Under the pieces are notes generated by a model. It ran no database searches, was not told where the DNA came from, and worked only from the letters and a program-made list of their open reading frames with translations. DNA of 64,000 nt from Psychrobacillus sp044762655 (GTDB lineage: Bacteria > Bacillota > Bacilli > Bacillales_A > Planococcaceae): contig NZ_JBIWER010000005.1 of NCBI RefSeq assembly GCF_044762655.1, positions 62,001-126,000 of the forward strand. The letters run 5' to 3'. Shown piece after piece: positions 54,016 through 62,186 of this stretch; the stretch's first letter is position 1; the number at the start of each line of letters is the position of its first letter. Both the position numbers and the translations under genes were made by a program.

Positions 54016-54750
54016 CTACTGTACTAAGTTTAAAAACTGTTGAGTACGCTCATGCTTAGGCGCCTTGAATATTTGTTCTGGAGAACCACTTTCAACAATT
54101 ATCCCATTATCGAAGAAAATTACTTCATCCGCTACTTCTCTTGCAAATTGCATTTCATGGGTAACAACAATCATCGTCATTCCTTCATTCGCTAAATCCT
54201 TCATTACTTTCAATACTTCTTTCACAAGCTCAGGATCTAGTGCTGACGTTGCTTCATCAAATAGCATCACTTTTGGTTCCATTGCTAATGCTCTCGCAAT
54301 TGCAACACGTTGGCTTTGACCACCTGATAATTGATAAGGATAGTAGTCTCGATGAGCACTTAAACCTACCTTCTCAAGTAAGATTTCACCTTTTTTTATC
54401 GCTTCTTGCTTCTTTATTTTTTTTACTGTAACTAACCCTTCGATTACATTTTCTATCGCTGTTAAATGCGGGAATAAATTATAGCTTTGAAATACCATTC
54501 CAGTTAAATGGCGAAAGTTAGCGATTTCCTTATTTGACAGTTTTTTAGAGAAATCTAAGCTGTGATTATCAATGGAAACAACTCCGTTTTGAGGTTGCTC
54601 TAAAACGTTTAAGCAACGTAAAAATGTTGATTTCCCTGAACCTGAAGGACCGATTACAACGATAACCTTCCCTTTACCAACTTCTATACTAATATCTTTT
54701 AATACTTCTAATTTACCGAATGATTTTTGCAAATTTTGTATTGAAATCAT
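54016..54750 (-). CDS. polar amino acid ABC transporter ATPase (cystine type)
   Basis: Protein of 244 residues: Walker A IGPSGSGKSTFLRCLNVLE, signature QLSGGQSQRVAIARAL, Walker B KVMLFDEATSALDPELV and the H-loop VVTHEMQFA. The sequence is typical of the GlnQ/TcyN group. The ATG follows AGGAGGGCATAC. Its stop is followed 17 bases later by the dcyD start; its start overlaps the permease stop by four bases. It energises import through the 54747-55463 permease. Confidence 0.93.
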   Translation of the reverse strand: MISIQNLQKSFGKLEVLKDISIEVGKGKVIVVIGPSGSGKSTFLRCLNVLEQPQNGVVSIDNHSLDFSKKLSNKEIANFRHLTGMVFQSYNLFPHLTAIENVIEGLVTVKKIKKQEAIKKGEILLEKVGLSAHRDYYPYQLSGGQSQRVAIARALAMEPKVMLFDEATSALDPELVKEVLKVMKDLANEGMTMIVVTHEMQFAREVADEVIFFDNGIIVESGSPEQIFKAPKHERTQQFLNLVQ

Positions 54751-55463
54751 GTATGCCCTCCTGACTTTCCAACATAGCGGTCAAATCGTATTTCCAATCG
54801 CCCTTGTATAATTGAAAGTAAGAAGCAAATAACCCAATAAATAAACGCCGCTAAAGAATAAACAAATAAAAACTCGTAATTCGTTGATGCAATTTCCTGT
54901 GCTTTACGGAAAAGCTCTGATACTAATACTAATGCAGCAAGCGAGGTATCTTTGACTAAACTAATGAACGTGTTAGATAGAGTAGGAATCGAAACACGTG
55001 TAGCTTGTGGCAAAATTATCCGACGTAACGCTTGTGAACGTACCATCCCCATTGAGTAGGCTGCTTCCCATTGTCCTTTTGGAATAGACAAAATAGCTGA
55101 TCGGATTACCTCAGAAGCATATGCACCTACATTTAACGAAAAACCAATAATTGCTGCTGGTAATGGATCTAATAATATTCCAATAGTCGGAAAACCATAG
55201 AAAATAATAAACAGTTGTACGAGTAAAGGTGTACCTCGCACAACTGAAACGTAAGCTCTAGCAATCCCCTTCAAAAATTTATTATTTGAAATTCTTGCTA
55301 AAGCTGTAAACGTTGCAATGACTAAACCTATCGCAAAAGTAACAAGCGCTAATGGAATCGTATATTTAATGGCACCCAATAATAGCGGACCAATTGATTC
55401 TTTACCAATATCAATTAGTCTGTCTAGATAAACCGGATCAATAAAAGCTGCATTAAGAAACAT
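54747..55463 (-). CDS. amino acid ABC transporter permease (cystine type)
   Basis: Protein of 238 residues with five membrane helices and the EAA-loop region KGQWEAAYSMGMVRSQALRRIILPQATRVSIPTLSNTFI. It belongs to the HisM/TcyL group of polar amino acid permeases. The start may be TTG 55472 or ATG 55463; the latter follows GGTAAAG and matches family length better. It overlaps the solute-binding protein gene. No second permease is present, so it probably works as a homodimer. Confidence 0.9.
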   Translation of the reverse strand: MFLNAAFIDPVYLDRLIDIGKESIGPLLLGAIKYTIPLALVTFAIGLVIATFTALARISNNKFLKGIARAYVSVVRGTPLLVQLFIIFYGFPTIGILLDPLPAAIIGFSLNVGAYASEVIRSAILSIPKGQWEAAYSMGMVRSQALRRIILPQATRVSIPTLSNTFISLVKDTSLAALVLVSELFRKAQEIASTNYEFLFVYSLAAFIYWVICFLLSIIQGRLEIRFDRYVGKSGGHT

Positions 55464-56283
55464 CTTTACCAAACCATTTCTCTGATAGTTCTTTTAATGT
55501 GCCGTCTGCTTTCATCTCTTCTAATACACGGTCAAACTCAGCTACAAGTTCCTCATTTCCTTGACGGAATAAGAAGCCTACATCTACTTTATAGTCTGGA
55601 TAAGGTATTACTTGTAACGGTGCATCTGGTTGTTCTTGTTGATACATTAATACCGATAACTCATCGTTAAACGTTAAATCTACACGTTTTGAAGTTACTA
55701 ATTGGATTGCTTCGTTAAATCCTTCCACACGTACAATTTCAGCACCTTCGCTTTCAGCAATTCCAGCCCAGTTACTTGTCATTGTTTGTGCAGATTTTTT
55801 ACCAGCTATATCCTCAACAGATTTAATTTCCGTATTATCTTTATGTGTAACTAGAACTGCTGATGGATTTGTATAAGGTATAGAGAATGAATATTTCTCT
55901 TTACGTTCATCAGAAACAGCAACTTGGTTTGCGATTGCATCAAAACGTTCAGATTCAAGACCTGCAAAAATTGCATCCCATTGTGTTTCATAAAACTCTA
56001 CTTTAATCCCAAGACGTTTCCCTACTTCTTCTGCTACTTCCACATCATAGCCTGTTAACTTACCTGACTCATCGTGAAAAGTAAATGGCATGTATGTGCC
56101 TTCTGTTCCAATTTTAATTACTTTCTCTTCTTTCACTTTATCTAATAAGGTTTGTTTAGCGTTTGTGGAGTCATCTTTTCCTGATGAATTCGATGTTTCC
56201 TTTGATGAATCAGAATCTGAATTACATGCTACAAGTAATACTGAAATTGCTAACAGTAATAAAAATGGTATAAGCTTCTTCAA
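55453..56283 (-). CDS. amino acid ABC transporter solute-binding lipoprotein (cystine type)
   Basis: Lipoprotein of 276 residues with a signal peptide MKKLIPFLLLLAISVLLVAC, lipobox LVAC, then a Ser/Asp linker. Binding-domain features include IKIGTEGTYMPFTFHDESGKLTGYDVEVAEEVGKRLG and FDAIANQVAVSDERKEKYSFS, common in TcyA/FliY-like cystine-binding proteins. TTG start (56283) after AGTAGG. It is the first gene of a four-gene operon whose promoter is visible upstream. Confidence 0.9.
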   Translation of the reverse strand: MKKLIPFLLLLAISVLLVACNSDSDSSKETSNSSGKDDSTNAKQTLLDKVKEEKVIKIGTEGTYMPFTFHDESGKLTGYDVEVAEEVGKRLGIKVEFYETQWDAIFAGLESERFDAIANQVAVSDERKEKYSFSIPYTNPSAVLVTHKDNTEIKSVEDIAGKKSAQTMTSNWAGIAESEGAEIVRVEGFNEAIQLVTSKRVDLTFNDELSVLMYQQEQPDAPLQVIPYPDYKVDVGFLFRQGNEELVAEFDRVLEEMKADGTLKELSEKWFGKDVS

Positions 56284-56326
56284 GTTAAAACCTACTTCCC
56301 TGATATGTTTTGTTTGGTATAGTGAT

Positions 56327-56355
56327 ATATTACAAATTTTTTACTAATAAGTCAA
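56327..56355 (-). promoter_or_regulatory. sigma-A promoter of the cystine-type ABC operon
   Basis: On the minus strand, -35 TTGACT (56350-56355), a 17-base spacer and -10 TAATAT (56327-56332) form a good vegetative promoter 44 bases before the lipoprotein start. It implies a short leader and no large riboswitch. Confidence 0.75.
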
Positions 56356-56420
56356 CTTGCTTATCTCAAATAAATTTATTCCTGGTGGGCTAAATATGTA
56401 ATTCATTAAAGAGGTGCATA

Positions 56421-56520
56421 GGCCGTTCCCTTAAAAGTCATTGTAAAGAAGATAGCGTTATTACAAAAGTGCAAATAATAGAAAATCCTTGAACCGACTT
56501 TCCGGTCAAGGTTTTCTTTG
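56421..56520 (+). repeat. PHP gene 3'-end repeat, copy 3
   Basis: Reads in frame as AVPLKVIVKKIALLQKCK-stop, similar to AVRLKAIAKEDMILTQSGK-stop at the end of the PHP gene at 49553. Hairpin GAAAATCCTTGAACCG / CGGTCAAGGTTTTC (56481-56514) follows, equivalent to the PHP terminator. It has diverged most of the three copies. Confidence 0.6.
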
Positions 56521-56533
56521 TAGTAATAGATTT

Positions 56534-56706
56534 CTATGTACCTTCTATTAGAAATAGCGCCTTAAAATCATCGGTCCATATAATTGAATACCGTTCACTT
56601 CTATCAACTAGTTTAAGCGGATATTGAAGCTTTATTATTTCTATTAGAAAAAGGCCATTTCCTTCATTTTCAAAACGGGAATTACTTTTAATATTAGCAG
56701 TCTGTC
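56534..56706 (-). pseudogene. open 57-codon remnant without start
   Basis: The minus-strand frame open from 56706 to the stop at 56534 has coding-like character (FENEGNGLFLIEIIKLQYPL, KLVDRSERYSIIWTDDFKAL) but no start codon and no recognised family. It lies directly downstream of the amine-oxidase remnant and is probably another gene fragment. Confidence 0.3.
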
Positions 56707-56707
56707 A

Positions 56708-57180
56708 TTAAAGTTTGTTCTTTATACCAATGATTTTATAAACTGCTTGTTCAGCTGACCGAAGCGCACCTTCAAGATGTCCACTACTATCTTGATCTGT
56801 CTCAGTGCTCGTAAAAATAATCTTCTTTTCCCATACACCGTCGACTAGTGGCTGACCATAGCTTTGGTAATTTTTATGGAGACTGGAGTCTTCTTCAACA
56901 GCTGTTTCCGAGTCGCTTGACCAATCTTTATATGCAATTACCTTTGCGTTTTTCGCCTCATTACCAAAGAGTTTAACTAACTGTTCCATCAGCAATTTCT
57001 GCTTCAACCGTGATATCCCCAGCTTCATTCATCGAAATTTTCTTTACTCGTGTTTCTAACTCTACAATTTCTGAGGGAATTGTCTCTGCAAGCGCATCAA
57101 TCAGTAACTGCACTCCTCCAGTCAAAAGAAAGGAATCCAATAACAGGTAAAGAAGACTCCGCTTAAAGGTATGATTCTTG
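56708..57180 (-). pseudogene. flavin amine oxidase remnant
   Basis: Two minus-strand frames carry parts of a monoamine-oxidase-type flavoprotein. The first part has LTGGVQLLIDALAETIPSEI then VELETRVKKIS (middle, substrate domain side), up to about 56990. The second part, in another frame, has VDGVWEKKIIFTSTETDQDSSGHLEGALRSAEQAVYKII, the C-terminal FAD-binding end. The FAD-binding N-terminus and centre are missing. Family members are about 450 residues, so this is a truncated, frameshifted gene. Its 5' end stops where a PHP-end repeat begins. Confidence 0.8.
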
Positions 57181-57280
57181 CACAAAGCGGTCAGTAATAG
57201 GAAACCCCTGAACCGATTTTCAGTTCAGGGGTTATTGCATGTCAATATTCTTGAAAAAAGAATTTGTGCGGTCCCTTTAG
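57160..57280 (+). repeat. PHP gene 3'-end repeat, copy 2
   Basis: CGCTTAAAGG, then TATGATTCTT-CACAAAGCGG and the following hairpin are nearly identical to the 3' end of the PHP gene at 49553-50326, with an 18-base gap (RLKGMILAQSGQ-stop). The trailing TGTGCGGTCCCTTTAG also matches the sequence after the PHP gene (TGTACGGTCCTTTAG). It adjoins the broken end of the amine oxidase remnant. Confidence 0.7.
57203..57233 (+). terminator. orphan terminator-like hairpin in copy 2
   Basis: AACCCCTGAAC / GTTCAGGGGTT is a perfect 11-base stem with a 9-base loop. It corresponds to the PHP operon terminator but follows no gene here. Confidence 0.65.
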
Positions 57281-57317
57281 TTTAAATTAACATGAATGTT
57301 TCTAACACAGGATAACT

Positions 57318-57371
57318 GTCTATGGCCATTTATCTCGAGTATTTCTATGACGATCAAAATTTACAGTAAGT
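57318..57371 (+). pseudogene. prolyl-hydroxylase-like gene fragment
   Basis: Encodes MAIYLEYFYDDQNLQ-stop in frame, close to MAVYFEYFYNDQNLN of the intact oxygenase at 52230 (residues about 170-185). It is only 15 codons long. It is a leftover of a second copy. Confidence 0.6.
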
Positions 57372-57377
57372 GACCAT

Positions 57378-57521
57378 ATGATTACACATGAACAAATAAC
57401 ACAAGAGGAGAGAGAAACTTCATTTACAAAAATGATGGAAATAGCTTTAGATATTGTATAAGTAATGGGTATCATAAACACCGCATGCTCAACACTTGAA
57501 AAAGAATTAAAAGTTTACTGA
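57378..57521 (+). pseudogene. degenerate short frame with internal stop
   Basis: Reads MITHEQITQEERETSFTKMM, then EIALDIV, a stop, and VMGIINTACSTLEKELKVY in the same frame. No family is recognised and no Shine-Dalgarno is evident, so it is likely a remnant. The rest of 57186-58129 outside the repeats holds no intact gene. Confidence 0.25.
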
Positions 57522-57622
57522 AAATTAGATATAGGTAAAATAAAAAAGGCCGAATGATGTTTGAGCAACAAACGGTCTTATATAATAGCAGGTTCTCCTC
57601 AAAGGATTGACTATTGAGGTGT

Positions 57623-57666
57623 TAATACCCCATCAGAGCGCGAACTCAGGGATGGGGTATTTTTTA
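57623..57666 (+). terminator. strong terminator without an obvious gene
   Basis: AATACCCCATC / GATGGGGTATT is an 11-base stem with a 16-base loop, followed by seven T residues. The upstream 57380-57620 has no intact protein gene, so it ends either a decayed gene or an unannotated RNA. Confidence 0.75.
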
Positions 57667-58129
57667 TGGTCAAATGAAAGAATTTATACAATGAACCTAT
57701 TTCTCTGAAATATTAGAAACGAAAGGAATAGTTTTTTAGTATTCTTGTTGAGCACTTTATTTACTTTTATATTTCTAATTTTATCGTAAACCAGATTTAA
57801 TATAGTCTTTAATAGAATAAACTTCTAATTCATAGTTTGATTTAAAAGGCTTTTTAAATGTGTGCTTAAACTTAAGGTGATGGCAGGTTTCGAAATATTG
57901 CATTGGAATGTGGCAACTCTAGGAAGATGAGTGAACTACATCACAGGGAATTAGTTCGGTGGTGATGCCACACCCCACTCCTCTCACTGAAAGTGTCTGC
58001 TTACACCAAAATATATCAATAGACCAATAATTGCTCTAAAAAAAGAAACACCAGGTTTATGAGATGAAAACTATATACTTTAGAAAGGCAACTGAAATTA
58101 GATCTTCAGATAATCTTTATAAGCTAAAC

Positions 58130-59428
58130 TTAAATTTCCTTTCTTTTGCTGGAGGAAGGGATATTCAATTCTTCCCTATATTTATTTATTGTTCTTCTAG
58201 AAATTGAAATTCCTTTTTCAACATTAAAATATTCAGCAATTTTTTGATCAGAATATGGCTTTAGTTTATTCTCACTAGTAATTAAATTTTTCAATAACGT
58301 CTTTACTTTCGTTTGTGAAATACTCTCACCATCTGCAGTTTCAAGTTTAGATGCAAACAAAGTTCTAATATCAAAAATGCCAAAAGAAGTTTGTATTATT
58401 TTATTGGTTGTTGCTCGGCTAACGGTAGATTCGTGCATTTCTATAGCATCAGCCACCTCTTTTAATGTTAACGGTTGCAAGTATAAAAAACCTCTCTTGA
58501 AAAACTCTTCTTGTCTTTTGGTAAGTATGTTCATAATTTTAATAATCGTATTACGACGTTGTTCAAGGCTATTTATTAACCATTGAAAATGATGATAATG
58601 TGGTTGTATATATTTTGCAGTTTCGCATTTATTCTTATGAAAAGCCGCATAATAGTCATTCATCCGTATACAAGGCAAAAAGCTATCGTTCAATTGATAG
58701 ACAATATGCTTGTCTTTTATTTCCACAATAATATCAGGAATTACATACTCTGTTACCTGAGTATTAAATGCTGCACAAGGTTTAGGATTTAAAAGTTTAA
58801 TAAAATCGCTTAATTCTTTTACTTTAGTCAATGAAATATTCATGCTGGCAGCTATGTCATTCCATTTATGATTTGCGAGAAGATGTAAATGATTGGCTAC
58901 TAAGATTTTAGCTAACGTCTCTCCAGGATAACTATATGTAATTTGTAGATGGAGACACTCTTTTAAATTTCGAGCACCTATGCCTACGGGACCAATTTGT
59001 TGCAATAAATGAATACCATTTTCTATTTCCTGCTCATTTAAAGAGATACAACTCTTTTCATTATATGGTTCAAGTTGCAAATAACCGATATCATCCAGAT
59101 TGAAAATAATCTTTTTTAATAATCTTTGCGTTGAGATATCTGAAAATGTAAACTTTGCTTGTTCAAACAATTCATAGCGAAAGTCAGTACACTGGTTTTG
59201 TACATAATCGTTTTGTTTACTCTCTGTATAAATAGAATAATGATTTTTTTCTGTAAAATATTGTTCTTCCTCTTTATATTCTAACTCAATAAGAGGATTT
59301 TCTAATTCTTGCTGATGTATAAATTGTTCCAGTTCTATGGTGGAGTATTGAAGTAGTTCTATAGACTGTCTTAACTGAACGGTCATTTGCATTTTCATTT
59401 CTTGCCGTTGCTGAATAAAAAGATCCAT
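58130..59428 (-). CDS. sigL: RNA polymerase sigma-54 factor (SigL)
   Basis: Alternative sigma factor of 432 residues. The N-terminal activator region is QQRQEMKMQMTVQLRQSIELLQYSTIELEQFI. The C-terminal HTH/RpoN box region is SDQKIAEYFNVEKGISISRRTINKYREELNIPSSSKRKE (ISRRT-x-KYRE). It needs an enhancer-binding activator; none is encoded nearby. In Bacilli SigL controls arginine/ornithine (rocABC) and other catabolic genes. ATG 59428 follows AAAGGATGAT. A cre-like site lies just upstream. Confidence 0.93.
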   Translation of the reverse strand: MDLFIQQRQEMKMQMTVQLRQSIELLQYSTIELEQFIHQQELENPLIELEYKEEEQYFTEKNHYSIYTESKQNDYVQNQCTDFRYELFEQAKFTFSDISTQRLLKKIIFNLDDIGYLQLEPYNEKSCISLNEQEIENGIHLLQQIGPVGIGARNLKECLHLQITYSYPGETLAKILVANHLHLLANHKWNDIAASMNISLTKVKELSDFIKLLNPKPCAAFNTQVTEYVIPDIIVEIKDKHIVYQLNDSFLPCIRMNDYYAAFHKNKCETAKYIQPHYHHFQWLINSLEQRRNTIIKIMNILTKRQEEFFKRGFLYLQPLTLKEVADAIEMHESTVSRATTNKIIQTSFGIFDIRTLFASKLETADGESISQTKVKTLLKNLITSENKLKPYSDQKIAEYFNVEKGISISRRTINKYREELNIPSSSKRKEI

Positions 59429-59453
59429 AAAAATCATCCTTTTTAACATTTTT

Positions 59454-59467
59454 TGTAAGCGCTTTCC
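59454..59467. promoter_or_regulatory. cre (CcpA) site before sigL
   Basis: TGTAAGCGCTTTCC matches the cre consensus TGWAANCGNTNWCA at all but the last base (13 of 14). It sits 25 bases before the sigL start, in or near the leader. In B. subtilis CcpA represses sigL by a roadblock at a similarly placed site, so the same control is likely here. Confidence 0.75.
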
Positions 59468-59601
59468 GTAATGGCTATCACTTTAATTAGTTAGATAAAT
59501 TTTTATAGTTATACTAAAGATTAGTTTAGTGTAGCATAGTATTGAATAGTGAAAAATATGAAAAATAGAATTTTCTAATAATTTATTTTTGTAGAATAGA
59601 G

Positions 59602-59648
59602 AAAAAGTCACATAACCTCTGATTTCACAGATGTTAAGCGACTTTTTT
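59602..59648. terminator. hairpin downstream of the RocB-like gene
   Basis: AAAAAGTC-...TAAC-TCTG / CAGA-GTTA-...-GACTTTTTT pair with internal mismatches; T runs on both sides. It may end the minus-strand operon of 59743-63768. It lies about 95 bases past the stop. Confidence 0.65.
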
Positions 59649-59742
59649 TATATGGAGAAAATTTGACTCTTTATCTGCAGGCTGAAGCAAGATACTTTTT
59701 TATTTTCTAACATCGGAATCTGTGTTTTCATAAGATGGGAAG

Positions 59743-61395
59743 TTAACCAATCAGAGATTTAATTATTTCCTTCGTTATTGAGGGAATAACCTCGGTAGAA
59801 TATTCAATCTCCATACGCTCATAGCGTTTATGCGCATCATATCCATAAGGTCCAATATTTATGGCAGGGACATTGATTTCTCTGATATCTTCATAATTCA
59901 CATAATGTTTTGTCCCCCAAGCAGGGTTATTATTGATCACTGATTGGATAGATTTATCATCGTCCTTTAAAGCCACACAACTCATATCACAAATATACGG
60001 GAAGTAATTTTTTGAAACGATTGGGTATTTGTATTGAGGCTGCACTATTTCTATAGCTTTATCTAAGGCCGAAATCAGCTTTTCTTCTTGTTCATTTTTC
60101 CCTGTAAGGTCTAAGCAAGGTGAATATAGAGATGAATATAGTAAAATAATTGCAGGGCTTTGATCCTTCATCCATTTCCATTCCTCTTCTACAACTCTAG
60201 CTGCGAAGATTCTAGTATCTAGGTTTTCATCTAATATTAGATTCGCTTTAAACTTGTGCATATGCTCTATAAAAACTGCCCCATGTTCCTCTTTTAATAT
60301 TTTGGTCATGTCTTCATACAGGATTACCCGTGATTTCCATGGTAATTGCTTGAAAGGTTGCTCACTCAGTTTACAAAAACTTTCATATCGTTCGTTTATT
60401 GTTTTTATAGCGTTTTCAAATGCAATGTTCGCTTGTTCTGTGAGCTTTATCAGAACCTCTTGTGGAGTCCATGAATGGACGAATAAATTAAAATACACGT
60501 AAGCAGATAGAGCAGTTTGAACCGTATAGTTAGGTTTTAAATCCATCTGTTTTAACGAAATGGGCGGAGCAGGTGTTTCCCCTAAATGTCGATCACATAA
60601 TTCCGGGTTATAGCTAATTTGTCTTGTCAATTCGGCTGCAATATAATTCGGATCCAACCCTTCAAAAGCAGAACCAACATGTGTTTCTGCTCCCGTAATG
60701 AAAAAAGAAGGAAGTAATTTCCCAACAGTACCTTTATAAATATAACGATTCACATCGCCGTCATATAAAGGAGCTACGAAATCAGAATTTATTAATGCTA
60801 CATAGTCAAAACCACGCTCTTCCTTCCATTTTTTCAACTCTTTTAGACCTGATAAAACACCTTTGGAACTTACTTCTTCATCACATTCTGAAAAGAAAAC
60901 AAGATTTCCAGCTAGTTCTTCAGGATGGTCAGAGAAATACTTTAAAAGCGACATATGGCTAGCTACACCGCTTTTCATATCTAATACGCCTCTACCAAAA
61001 TACCATTCACCTGAGTTGAGCTGCTCTTTTACTAAATGAGGTAGTTGCTCATCCTGTAATTTCTTCATTAGTTCATCTGGATTACATGCAACATCTTTTA
61101 AATTTGTATAATCATCAATACCGACAGTATCCAGATGGCCCATTAAAATAATTGTTTTTTTGTTACAATTCTCTTTTGTTCCTTCTATAAATGCCATTAC
61201 ATTATATCTTTCGAATTGGTCATCACTAGTTTTAGACAGAATTACTTGGTCAGGTTTTTGGATAAAGTAAGGCATCTTGGCAATCATTTCATATATTTTC
61301 TTAGCAGCAGCGATTTCACCTGGTGTTTCTACTATACTTTCAATACGAACAAGTTCTTCTGTTAATTTGAGAACTTCATTTTTTGTAGTTATCAT
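59743..61395 (-). CDS. rocB: RocB-like M20 family metallopeptidase
   Basis: Protein of 550 residues, the size of RocB (about 566 residues in B. subtilis), larger than ordinary M20 peptidases. Metal motifs are visible: TIILMGHLDTVGIDDY (His-x-Asp), FGRGVLDMKSGVASHMSLL and FSECDEEVSSKGV (catalytic Glu pair). It then shows the dimerisation/lid insert before VPAINIGPYGYDAHKRYERM. RocB belongs to the arginine/ornithine catabolic regulon driven by SigL, and sigL lies next to it here. ATG follows AAGGTGAG. Substrate unknown; specificity for arginine metabolism is inferred. Confidence 0.82.
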   Translation of the reverse strand: MITTKNEVLKLTEELVRIESIVETPGEIAAAKKIYEMIAKMPYFIQKPDQVILSKTSDDQFERYNVMAFIEGTKENCNKKTIILMGHLDTVGIDDYTNLKDVACNPDELMKKLQDEQLPHLVKEQLNSGEWYFGRGVLDMKSGVASHMSLLKYFSDHPEELAGNLVFFSECDEEVSSKGVLSGLKELKKWKEERGFDYVALINSDFVAPLYDGDVNRYIYKGTVGKLLPSFFITGAETHVGSAFEGLDPNYIAAELTRQISYNPELCDRHLGETPAPPISLKQMDLKPNYTVQTALSAYVYFNLFVHSWTPQEVLIKLTEQANIAFENAIKTINERYESFCKLSEQPFKQLPWKSRVILYEDMTKILKEEHGAVFIEHMHKFKANLILDENLDTRIFAARVVEEEWKWMKDQSPAIILLYSSLYSPCLDLTGKNEQEEKLISALDKAIEIVQPQYKYPIVSKNYFPYICDMSCVALKDDDKSIQSVINNNPAWGTKHYVNYEDIREINVPAINIGPYGYDAHKRYERMEIEYSTEVIPSITKEIIKSLIG

Positions 61396-61444
61396 AGTTA
61401 ATACTCACCTTTCTTGCCACAATACGTATTGGACTTTTTCTAAA

Positions 61445-62143
61445 TTATGTTGAGTAAGCAGTCTTTTTTAACTTTCTTCCTACTACATCCGTATCTAATC
61501 TTTTCTCAACATAATTGAGTAAAAGAGTGAATATCAATACTAACGCTAAGTAATAGAACCCTACAACCAAGTATGTCTCAAATGGCATATAGTTTTCAGC
61601 AGAAGCAGTTAAGGCATGACTGAATAGCTCAGTAACTGCAATATAAGCTACAAGGGATGAATCTTTAAGACCAATGATAAACTGGTTACCTAGTGCAGGA
61701 ATTGCTCGTTTAAAAGCTTGAGGCAATATAATGGTACTCATGGTCAAAGTAGCAGTCATACCAAGCGATCGGGCAGCCTCGTTTTGACCTCTATCAACAG
61801 ATTGTATTGCCCCTCTGAAAATTTCTGCTAAATATGCACCAGAATGAATACCTAATGCAACCGCACCAGCTACAAAATCACTTAGGACAATAACACTGGA
61901 AATTCCGTAATACAAAAACATGATTAACACTATTAATGGAAGACCGCGAACTATAAAGATGTAGAGATCCGCAAGTTTTTCAAGTATCCAAATATTCGAT
62001 ACTTTAAAGAAAGCAAATACTAAACCTATAACAGTTGCAATTATTAAAGAGACGGCTGTTATAGATATTGTTATAGTAGTCGCTTCTAGAAAAGCAATTC
62101 CATGTTTTTGGATAATGGACGCAATACTTTCGATAAAACTCAT
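61445..62143 (-). CDS. polar amino acid ABC transporter permease
   Basis: Protein of 232 residues with about five membrane helices. It has the EAA-loop SVDRGQNEAARSLGMTATLTMSTIILPQAFKRAIPALGNQFI, HisM/GlnP type. The start is an ATG behind GGAGATAACTT. It forms an operon with the solute-binding protein and ATPase upstream and the RocB-like gene downstream, so it probably imports an arginine-related amino acid or peptide used by that enzyme. Confidence 0.9.
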   Translation of the reverse strand: MSFIESIASIIQKHGIAFLEATTITISITAVSLIIATVIGLVFAFFKVSNIWILEKLADLYIFIVRGLPLIVLIMFLYYGISSVIVLSDFVAGAVALGIHSGAYLAEIFRGAIQSVDRGQNEAARSLGMTATLTMSTIILPQAFKRAIPALGNQFIIGLKDSSLVAYIAVTELFSHALTASAENYMPFETYLVVGFYYLALVLIFTLLLNYVEKRLDTDVVGRKLKKTAYST

Positions 62144-62186
62144 TGTAAGTTATCTCCTTCACTAAGGGAACCTTGTATTTGCTAGT

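Noticed and set aside
50260..57280. Interpreting the three PHP-end copies as ordinary REP-like intergenic repeats
   Set aside because: The similarity continues into the coding part (last ~19 codons) of the PHP gene, so they are more probably gene-end duplicates than purely intergenic elements; a mobile origin remains possible.
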